Below, piece by piece: positions 1-4,393 of a stretch of 7,268 nt of DNA. Position numbers and translations under genes: made by a program. Numbering within the stretch: the stretch's first letter is position 1; each line of letters begins with the position of its first letter. The DNA comes from Nitrososphaera sp. (GTDB lineage Archaea; Thermoproteota; Nitrososphaeria; Nitrososphaerales; Nitrososphaeraceae). The stretch covers positions 1-7,268 of the forward strand of contig JAJPDY010000056.1 in the NCBI GenBank assembly GCA_023252395.1, given 5' to 3'. Below the pieces are notes generated by a model. That model worked only from the letters and a program-made list of their open reading frames with translations. It did no database searches and had not been told where the DNA came from.

Positions 1-11
1 ATGACATATTT

Positions 12-638
12 GTGCTTTGCTATTGCAAAAAATATGCACTCAACATCTCAAATTGTTATGGTTGTCCGGATAAAAAAGATAAATATAGCAAATGCCCAAT
101 ATCGTACGTGAACACGTTTGAAGTCGCTGTTCTGCGCGTCCTTGTAAAGCGGCACGCGCCTTTGAAACTATCTTTGCTTGTTAGCGGCTTTCCAGACGAT
201 TGTGAAGACGACGTACTAGCCGCGATTTCCAGCTTAAAGCTTGGCGGATACATCGTGCTTTCTGATTACCAGCCTAATGGATATGTTTCAATAGCCAGAG
301 ACAGGCGGCAGGAAATCCTGCAGATCGTCGATTCAAACATTTATTCGCAGAGACTGCCTGTTCCTGAAGAAGAAAAGAAGAGCCCTACACGAGCAAGATA
401 TCAGCCGCAGATAAGGGTTGTTGCCATCGCTTCTCTGGTTGTCCTTGGCCTCTTTGCCATCGTGGTGCCTGCCTTGCCTGCGACAAGCACAGATACAGAG
501 TTTATCGCCCACCACCACGCCTTCCAGTCACACTGGGATGCCTATGGAGCCAGCAACGGAGGCGATTCAGCCAGCCACCCGCACGTGTCTCAGATGGTTG
601 TGACACTAAAAGACTGCAGCCAAAAGCAGCAATCATAG
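12..638 (+). CDS. membrane-anchored winged-helix protein with Cys cluster
   Basis: Hypothetical protein of at least 208 residues. The GTG at 12 is the first start codon in this frame, but the frame is open to the window edge, so the true start may lie upstream. Residues 1-30 hold five cysteines (C3, C5, C15, C18, C28), a possible metal or redox site. Residues 35-107 read as a winged helix: helices near 36-48, 51-60 and 64-79, then a beta wing around 80-95. A basic stretch (123-135) precedes one hydrophobic segment (about 134-157), which predicts a cytoplasmic N-terminus and an outer C-terminal tail of about 50 residues containing a His triplet (167-169). This suggests a one-component membrane-bound transcriptional regulator, but the wing fold is judged by eye and no target is known. 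It is followed by a 59-base gap before the proteasome pair and need not be co-transcribed with it. Confidence 0.7.
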   Translation: MLCYCKKYALNISNCYGCPDKKDKYSKCPISYVNTFEVAVLRVLVKRHAPLKLSLLVSGFPDDCEDDVLAAISSLKLGGYIVLSDYQPNGYVSIARDRRQEILQIVDSNIYSQRLPVPEEEKKSPTRARYQPQIRVVAIASLVVLGLFAIVVPALPATSTDTEFIAHHHAFQSHWDAYGASNGGDSASHPHVSQMVVTLKDCSQKQQS

Positions 639-658
639 TGTGACTCTTTTCCACTGTT

Positions 659-677
659 GCCGGTCAATTTACCCGGC
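659..677. promoter_or_regulatory. inverted repeat around weak TATA, upstream of beta subunit
   Basis: A perfect 5-bp inverted repeat (GCCGG at 659-663, CCGGC at 673-677) encloses a 9-base AT-rich spacer containing AATTTA. That spacer lies about 29 bases before the ATG at 698, where an archaeal TATA box for a leaderless transcript is expected. It could be an operator around the promoter, or a hairpin ending the upstream gene (stop at 636-638, T-run at 647-650). No Shine-Dalgarno precedes the ATG at 698. A second AT-rich motif at 685-694 is too close to the ATG to be its TATA box. Confidence 0.35.
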
Positions 678-697
678 GCCTTTCTATACTATAAGCA

Positions 698-1270
698 ATG
701 ACAACAATAGTCGGTATCAAGACCAGTGAAGGAGTCGTGCTGGGCTCTGACAAGAGGGCGAGCAAGGGCTTTTTCATCGGGAGCAAGATAACGCAAAAAA
801 TAGCCAAGATAGACGACACGCTTGCAGTCGCGATAGCGGGCCAGCTGTCAGACGCCGAGTACCTCATAAAGATGGCAAAGGCCGAGCGCAAGCTGCTCGA
901 GCTGAGGAGGGGGTTCCCGCTCACAGTCAAGGAGTCAGCTAGGCTCATAGCAAACCTCGCCTATTCAGGAATGAAGAACTACCAGCCTTATTTTGTTGAA
1001 CTGCTGGTTGCAGGCGTGGACCAGGACGGAAGCCACGTCTATGCAGCCGACATGAGCGGCGCGATAACAAGCGAGGACTTTGCGTCTTCCGGCTCTGGCT
1101 CGCCAGTCGCGTACGGTGTGCTAGAGAGCACGTACCGCAAGGACATCACAAACGAAGAAGCAAAGCAGATCGCGGCAAAGGCAGTGTCGGCAGCGATGGA
1201 GCGCGACCCGGGATCAGGAAACGGAATCGACACACTGGTGATCCCGAAATTGGTAGTGGAGGTCGCCTAA
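698..1270 (+). CDS. psmB: proteasome beta subunit, catalytic, no propeptide
   Basis: 20S proteasome beta subunit, 190 residues, the threonine protease of the central rings. The sequence starts MTTIVGI, so removing Met exposes the nucleophile Thr1. Numbered from that Thr, Asp17, Lys33 and the GSDKRAS context are in place. The SGSGSP motif (residues 131-136) and the RDPGSGNGID block (169-178) supply the remaining conserved Ser and Asp residues, so the enzyme should be active. Most archaeal beta subunits carry a short propeptide removed autocatalytically. Here an in-frame TAA at 692-694 lies one codon before the ATG, so no propeptide can be encoded. No Shine-Dalgarno is visible, which suggests a leaderless transcript. 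The alpha-type gene follows after a single base, so the two are one operon and probably form one particle. Family assignment is firm. Whether this is the main or an accessory beta subunit cannot be told from the window. Confidence 0.95.
   Translation: MTTIVGIKTSEGVVLGSDKRASKGFFIGSKITQKIAKIDDTLAVAIAGQLSDAEYLIKMAKAERKLLELRRGFPLTVKESARLIANLAYSGMKNYQPYFVELLVAGVDQDGSHVYAADMSGAITSEDFASSGSGSPVAYGVLESTYRKDITNEEAKQIAAKAVSAAMERDPGSGNGIDTLVIPKLVVEVA
1258..1263 (+). promoter_or_regulatory. Shine-Dalgarno for the alpha-type gene
   Basis: GGAGGT lies inside the last codons of the beta gene, eight bases before the ATG at 1272. It fixes the start of the downstream gene and supports translation from a shared mRNA. 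Confidence 0.75.
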
Positions 1271-1271
1271 A

Positions 1272-1940
1272 ATGGCCGAAGCAGGAGGGTTCAATGCAGG
1301 CGGAAGGTACCCCTACTTTTACGGACCTGAAGGCCGGCTCGTTCTAGTCGACAGCGCGCTCGAAGCAGTAAATCGGGGCTCGACTACAATAGGAATCAAG
1401 ACTCCGTCGTTTGCGCTGATTGCAAGCCACATCAAGCCAATCAGGTCACTGGTGGACCCGGCAGAAAAGATATTCGCCATTGACGGCCACGTCGGCGCGA
1501 CAGGTTCAGGGTACATCGGAGACATTTTGCAGCTGATAGACGAGCTTCGGCTAGAAGCGCAAAAGCACAGGCTGAGCTTTGAGAGCCCGATAGACGTCGG
1601 CTCACTTGCAAAGCACCTAGGGTCGTACCTGCACAACTACACGATATACGCGGTCAGGCCGCAGGCGGCGTCTGTGATAATCGCAGGAACCGACCAGACG
1701 GGCGTGCAGCTCTACCAAGTGGACCCAAGCGGCACGTTCTTCAGAGGCTCGGGCTTTGCCATCGGTCAGGCGTCAGACAGCGCGCTAGAAGTGATACAGC
1801 GCGAGTACAGCGCCGACATGACAGTCGAGCAGGCAGTCGCGCTGAGCAACAGGGCGATAGAAAGGGCTCTGGGCGAGCGGCCAGTGGTAGAAATAGGAAT
1901 AGTAAGAGCGCAGGAGGGCAAGTTCCAAAAGCTGCCCTAG
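1272..1940 (+). CDS. divergent proteasome alpha-type subunit
   Basis: 222 residues, alpha-type 20S subunit. Typical alpha blocks are present: PEGRL (19-23), NRGSTTIGIK (34-43), EKIFAID (65-71), then a VRP motif, IIAGTDQTG, a VDPSGT strand and an EYSADMTVEQA helix. There is no catalytic Thr, as expected for an alpha subunit. The usual N-terminal gate and H0 region, canonically YDRAITVFSP, reads GGRYPYFYGP: the Tyr-Asp pair is replaced by Gly-Gly and the tail is Gly-rich. The helix motif QVEYA is replaced by LVDSA. The lysine that binds C-terminal HbYX tails of ATPase caps (Lys66 of the Thermoplasma protein) is conserved here as K66, with the matching Gly (G36) and Leu (L23). It likely pairs with the beta subunit just upstream in a noncanonical 20S core with an altered gate. 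The stop codon directly abuts that of the convergent regulator. Confidence 0.85.
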   Translation: MAEAGGFNAGGRYPYFYGPEGRLVLVDSALEAVNRGSTTIGIKTPSFALIASHIKPIRSLVDPAEKIFAIDGHVGATGSGYIGDILQLIDELRLEAQKHRLSFESPIDVGSLAKHLGSYLHNYTIYAVRPQAASVIIAGTDQTGVQLYQVDPSGTFFRGSGFAIGQASDSALEVIQREYSADMTVEQAVALSNRAIERALGERPVVEIGIVRAQEGKFQKLP

Positions 1941-2315
1941 CTATTTTTTCTGCGCAGCGATAGCCGCTGTTTTCAAGCCGTCTGGGCGCCTCCACTTGTT
2001 TGCCCAGCGGGCCAGCTCTTTTATTATCACTTCAAGCTCTTTTGCCTGAACGGTCATGCTGTACTCTACCCTTGGCGGCACTTCGGGATAGATCTTTTTA
2101 GTTACCAGACCTTCGCGCTCTAACTCCAACAATCGCTCGGACAATACCGTGCTGCTGATTCCTGCAAGCGACCTTTTTAGCTCGTTAAACCTGATGACGT
2201 CCTTTGTGCTGAGGTTCTTCAAAATGTGCAACGACCATCTCCTGCCGAGAAGCTCCCACACGTCAACTATGGCGCAAGTCGCGCCCACCTTGCCGTCTAC
2301 TGGTTCGTCTGTCAT
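1941..2315 (-). CDS. HxlR-family winged-helix transcriptional regulator
   Basis: 124 residues, close to the usual length of HxlR/DUF24 regulators, which act as DNA-binding dimers and often sense electrophiles, aldehydes or redox stress. Family signatures are clear: an N-terminal Cys (C14) followed by a DVWELLGRRWSLHIL helix (18-32), RFNELKRSL (42-50), the recognition region GISSTVLSERLLELEREGL (52-70), then the wing with the hallmark YPEVPPRVEYS (76-86) and a C-terminal helix ending at W104. C14 is the only cysteine and corresponds to the conserved N-terminal Cys used for thiol sensing in relatives such as YodB, so a redox role is possible but unproven. The start at 2315 sits about 28 bases from a TATA-like box, consistent with a leaderless mRNA. 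It lies 32 bases downstream of the 90-residue gene on the same strand. The target may be itself or its neighbours. Confidence 0.93.
   Translation of the reverse strand: MTDEPVDGKVGATCAIVDVWELLGRRWSLHILKNLSTKDVIRFNELKRSLAGISSTVLSERLLELEREGLVTKKIYPEVPPRVEYSMTVQAKELEVIIKELARWANKWRRPDGLKTAAIAAQKK
1944..1949 (+). terminator. T6 run after the proteasome pair
   Basis: Six T residues begin three bases after the alpha-type stop codon. A T-tract is the main archaeal intrinsic termination signal. It lies inside the 3' end of the convergent hxlR-type gene, where it encodes the Lys-Lys end, so the two transcripts must overlap or end within each other's coding regions. Confidence 0.45.
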
Positions 2316-2318
2316 ACC

Positions 2319-2347
2319 TAGTAATAATAACTTACTTACTAATAAAA
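2319..2347 (-). promoter_or_regulatory. hxlR-type promoter with candidate operator dyad
   Basis: On the minus strand, TTTTATTA (2340-2347) is a TATA-like box centred about 28 bases from the ATG at 2315. Between box and ATG lies an inverted repeat, TAGTAA at 2319-2324 and TTACTA at 2336-2341, spacing 11; the right arm is part of a GTAA tandem repeat. An operator here would block transcription starting at or next to the ATG, which fits autorepression by the HxlR-type protein. It is AT-rich, so chance repeats are possible. The box is next to the stop codon of the preceding gene. Confidence 0.5.
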
Positions 2348-2620
2348 TTATTGCATCATCTGGAACCTTTTGCCCGCCTCAAACGCCTGCAAGATGGCGT
2401 CACGAAAGAATGCGGCGGTTTCTTTTTCTTGCGCCCTATAGCCAAGCCACATCGCTGACATTATGGCAATGGCAAGCTCTTGGCGCTCCTTGTCGCTTCC
2501 TTCCGGCCTGATCTCGGCCAGCTTTTCAGCCATGTCGCGGATTTTGCCTACTCTTTGCGCAGAATCAAGGTCTGTTATCTCTTTAGCATTTTCTTCAAGG
2601 TACTTTACAAGCCGCCACAT
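2348..2620 (-). CDS. small helical protein of unknown function
   Basis: 90 residues, family not recognised. The product is soluble, charged and predicted mostly helical, with helices near 1-13, 18-37, 43-65 (containing AIAIMSAMWLGYRAQEKE) and 66-86, and no cysteine, signal peptide or membrane segment. Reasons to believe it is real: balanced amino acid composition with amphipathic helix periodicity, a TATA-like box centred about 27 bases before the ATG at 2620 with no Shine-Dalgarno (the leaderless pattern of its neighbours), and a position that fills the interval between the regulator and the phospholipase gene. It is divergent from the phospholipase gene and upstream of the regulator on the same strand. 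No function can be assigned. Confidence 0.7.
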   Translation of the reverse strand: MWRLVKYLEENAKEITDLDSAQRVGKIRDMAEKLAEIRPEGSDKERQELAIAIMSAMWLGYRAQEKETAAFFRDAILQAFEAGKRFQMMQ

Positions 2621-2643
2621 GTCACTGGCTTTGCGATGTTCCG

Positions 2644-2651
2644 ATATTAAT
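2644..2651 (-). promoter_or_regulatory. TATA-like box of the 90-residue gene
   Basis: ATTAATAT on the minus strand is centred about 27 bases before the ATG at 2620, as expected for a leaderless archaeal gene. It shares a 77-base region with the divergent phospholipase promoter. Confidence 0.5.
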
Positions 2652-2665
2652 GTAGAACCGCTAGC

Positions 2666-2673
2666 GATAAAAG
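2666..2673 (+). promoter_or_regulatory. TATA-like box of the phospholipase gene
   Basis: GATAAAAG is centred about 28 bases before the ATG at 2698. No Shine-Dalgarno is found between it and the ATG, so a leaderless transcript is likely. Confidence 0.45.
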
Positions 2674-2697
2674 CATGCAGGTGCCAGCAGAGAACCT

Positions 2698-4182
2698 ATG
2701 GCGAAAAAGGTGGCGCAGCGTGCACTTGTGTTGCAGGGTGGAGGAGCGCTTGGCGCGTACGAAGCCGGGGTCATCAAGGCGCTGGCAAAAAAGCTGACAG
2801 AAGAAGACAAAAAGAACGGGTACAGCGACAGGCCGCTGTTTGACATTGTCGCCGGCGCGTCGATAGGCTCTGTAAACGCCACTATCTTAGTGTGCCACGT
2901 GCTTGACAGGCTGAGGGAAAAGCCAAGGCCGAGCCAGTCCGAGTGCTGGCTTGCCGCAGTAGACAGGCTTGAAAAGTTCTGGAAGCAAGAGGTTGCAAAC
3001 TATACTTTTCTTGACAACCCTCTTTTGAAAATGGGCATGGACTGGTGGTGGGGCAACGCCCGGCAAGCAGGAAATAAATCGAAAGAATACTGGAAGAACT
3101 TTTTCAAGGCTTATTCTAACCAAATGGAATTCAGAAAGTCGTGGCCATTTTTGTGGTGGTTCTTTGCGTGGCCTGACAACTATTCCCCTGTAGCGTCTGG
3201 AGAGGCGGCCAGGAGGTATTTTTCGTACATGAATTCCGCGGTGTATTCCGGGATACCGGGCGTGCTGACAGCCGGCATCCCGCAGCCAGCCGACATGAAG
3301 TTTCTCAGCCCATTTTCGCTTTTCTGGAGGTTTGACAACACACCGGCTGCCGTGACAATGAAGGACTACTGGGTAAAGGGCAGCCCATATATCAAGACGG
3401 CAGAAGGCGAGCCCAGGCTGCTTCTCGTCGCTGTTGACGTGCAAGATTGCACCACTGCTGTCACCTTTGACAGCTATCCGAAAAAGGGCGGCACGCGCTT
3501 TTCAGAGTACGGCGGCGACAAGGCAAGGCATGTCATTGAATACGAAGGGATTGCCATAGACCATGTCCTTGCAAGCATGTCCACCAACCAGCGATATGAA
3601 TTTCCCGGCATGAAGACGACAGACGGGCAGGAGAGATATTTCTGGGACGGCGCGTACCTCAACAATACCCCTCTCAGGGAAGTGCTGCAGCTGCACAGGG
3701 ACTACTGGAGCAAGGTGCGCCCCGGAGACGACGTGCCGGACCTTGAAGTGTACATCGTCAACCTTTACCCTTCGCTTGAAGCAGAGGTTCCGCAAGAGCC
3801 GGATTCAATTCAGGACAGGGAGACCGACATAAAGTTCCACGACAGGACAAAGTACGACTTGAAGGTTGCAGAATTCGCCACGGACTATATCGATCTCGTC
3901 AACGAGCTGGTGCAGCTGGCTAAAGACAACAAATTGTCAGAAAAGGCCAAGGCAATCCTTGACAGGCCGGCGAAAAGCAAAAAGCGCGACGGGACACCAA
4001 GAAAATACAGCGACTTGCTAGAGGGCCGGTTTGCGATAGAAAGGGCGGTTTACGTGGAAAGGGAAGACGACAGGGACACCATTTTTGGCAAGGCGTTTGA
4101 TTTTTCCGGCTCTACAATAACCTCCTTGTTTGAGAAAGGCGAGGCTGCAGGGAGCAAGGCGTACGAGCGCGCAGTTGGCTGA
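2698..4182 (+). CDS. patatin-like phospholipase
   Basis: 494 residues, patatin family of Ser-Asp dyad lipid acyl hydrolases. The N-terminus carries the oxyanion-hole motif GGGALGA (14-20), then the nucleophile elbow GASIGS with Ser55 as nucleophile, and the dyad Asp317 in the motif WDGAYLNNTP (316-325). All key residues are present, so an active esterase is expected, probably acting on membrane lipids or acyl esters. Between the two sites is a long insert with Trp-rich patches (116-118 and 149-158) that may contact membranes or hold hydrophobic substrate. The C-terminal part from about 340, with the KFHDRTKYDLKVAEF segment and charged helices, looks like the extra C-terminal domain (DUF3734-like) of longer patatin proteins. 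No signal peptide or clear membrane segment is seen, so it should be cytoplasmic or peripheral. It stands alone between a divergent promoter and a tRNA. The natural substrate is unknown; archaeal ether lipids lack the acyl esters that patatins normally cleave. Confidence 0.92.
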   Translation: MAKKVAQRALVLQGGGALGAYEAGVIKALAKKLTEEDKKNGYSDRPLFDIVAGASIGSVNATILVCHVLDRLREKPRPSQSECWLAAVDRLEKFWKQEVANYTFLDNPLLKMGMDWWWGNARQAGNKSKEYWKNFFKAYSNQMEFRKSWPFLWWFFAWPDNYSPVASGEAARRYFSYMNSAVYSGIPGVLTAGIPQPADMKFLSPFSLFWRFDNTPAAVTMKDYWVKGSPYIKTAEGEPRLLLVAVDVQDCTTAVTFDSYPKKGGTRFSEYGGDKARHVIEYEGIAIDHVLASMSTNQRYEFPGMKTTDGQERYFWDGAYLNNTPLREVLQLHRDYWSKVRPGDDVPDLEVYIVNLYPSLEAEVPQEPDSIQDRETDIKFHDRTKYDLKVAEFATDYIDLVNELVQLAKDNKLSEKAKAILDRPAKSKKRDGTPRKYSDLLEGRFAIERAVYVEREDDRDTIFGKAFDFSGSTITSLFEKGEAAGSKAYERAVG

Positions 4183-4197
4183 AATACGACCAAAACA

Positions 4198-4217
4198 TTT
4201 TAATTGGTTTTATAAAA
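4198..4217 (+). promoter_or_regulatory. AT-rich tRNA promoter region
   Basis: Two TATA-like motifs lie between the phospholipase stop and the tRNA: TTTTAATT (4198-4205), about 30 bases before the tRNA 5' end and so well placed to start a short leader, and the palindrome TTTTATAAAA (4208-4217), which matches a TATA box better but is only about 19 bases away. The T-runs may also end the phospholipase transcript. Confidence 0.45.
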
Positions 4218-4231
4218 GTCGGATCACGTGC

Positions 4232-4347
4232 GCCCGGGTAGTATAGAGATACCTGGTGCTTCTGAGTGAAAAGCCAGAATCGTACAATCCGGTCCAGTAT
4301 GGGGGACTGTCACTCCCTTGACCCGGGTTCGAATCCCGGCCCGGGCG
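4232..4347 (+). tRNA. tRNA-Asp (anticodon GTC), intron-containing
   Basis: Full cloverleaf read by eye. The acceptor stem GCCCGGG (4232-4238) pairs perfectly with CCCGGGC (4340-4346), with discriminator G at 4347 as in tRNA-Asp. The anticodon arm is 4302-4318, loop CTGTCAC, anticodon GTC at 4309-4311. The T arm CCGGG/CCCGG encloses TTCGAAT (4323-4339). The D stem forms only between GTAT (4241-4244) and GTAT (4297-4300), with two G-U pairs, once about 43 bases are removed from the D loop; the mature loop then reads AGAGGTCCA with the conserved G18-G19. The mature length is 73 bases. CCA is not encoded. It decodes GAC and GAT. Confidence 0.93.
4249..4291 (+). other. tRNA-Asp D-loop intron
   Basis: The 43-base insert lies between positions G18 and G19 of the D loop. 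Because a G flanks both sides, 4248-4290 is equally possible. Inside it, CTGG (4253-4256) pairs with CCAG (4274-4277) and CTT (4259-4261) with AAG (4271-4273), giving a central hairpin. Archaeal noncanonical tRNA introns are cut by the splicing endonuclease at bulge-helix-bulge motifs. I could not draw a canonical one here, so a relaxed motif is assumed. Confidence 0.75.
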
Positions 4348-4369
4348 CTTTACAATTTTAGTGATCAAT

Positions 4370-4391
4370 AAAAAAGGGGGGCAGGCTGCCC
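4370..4391 (-). terminator. hairpin plus T6 terminator
   Basis: On the minus strand, two bases after the stop codon at 4394, GGGCA pairs with TGCCC across a 3-base loop (4379-4391), followed by CCC and six T (4370-4375). This ends the 127/771-residue operon and prevents read-through into the antisense of the tRNA gene. Confidence 0.7.
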
Positions 4392-4393
4392 AT

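Noticed and set aside
1..111. ATG at base 1 as a gene start
   Set aside because: That frame stops at 109-111 after 36 codons. The supported gene runs in another frame from the GTG at 12 or from outside the window.
684..694. TATA box for the beta subunit at CTATACTATAA
   Set aside because: It is only 4-14 bases from the ATG, so transcription would start inside the gene and lose the required Thr1 codon.
2149..2511. 120-residue plus-strand frame crossing the regulator and the 90-residue gene
   Set aside because: It runs antisense through two better supported genes and through the promoter between them.
2887..3444. 185-residue minus-strand frame inside the phospholipase gene
   Set aside because: It is antisense to a clear patatin domain and has no promoter, Shine-Dalgarno or recognisable domain.
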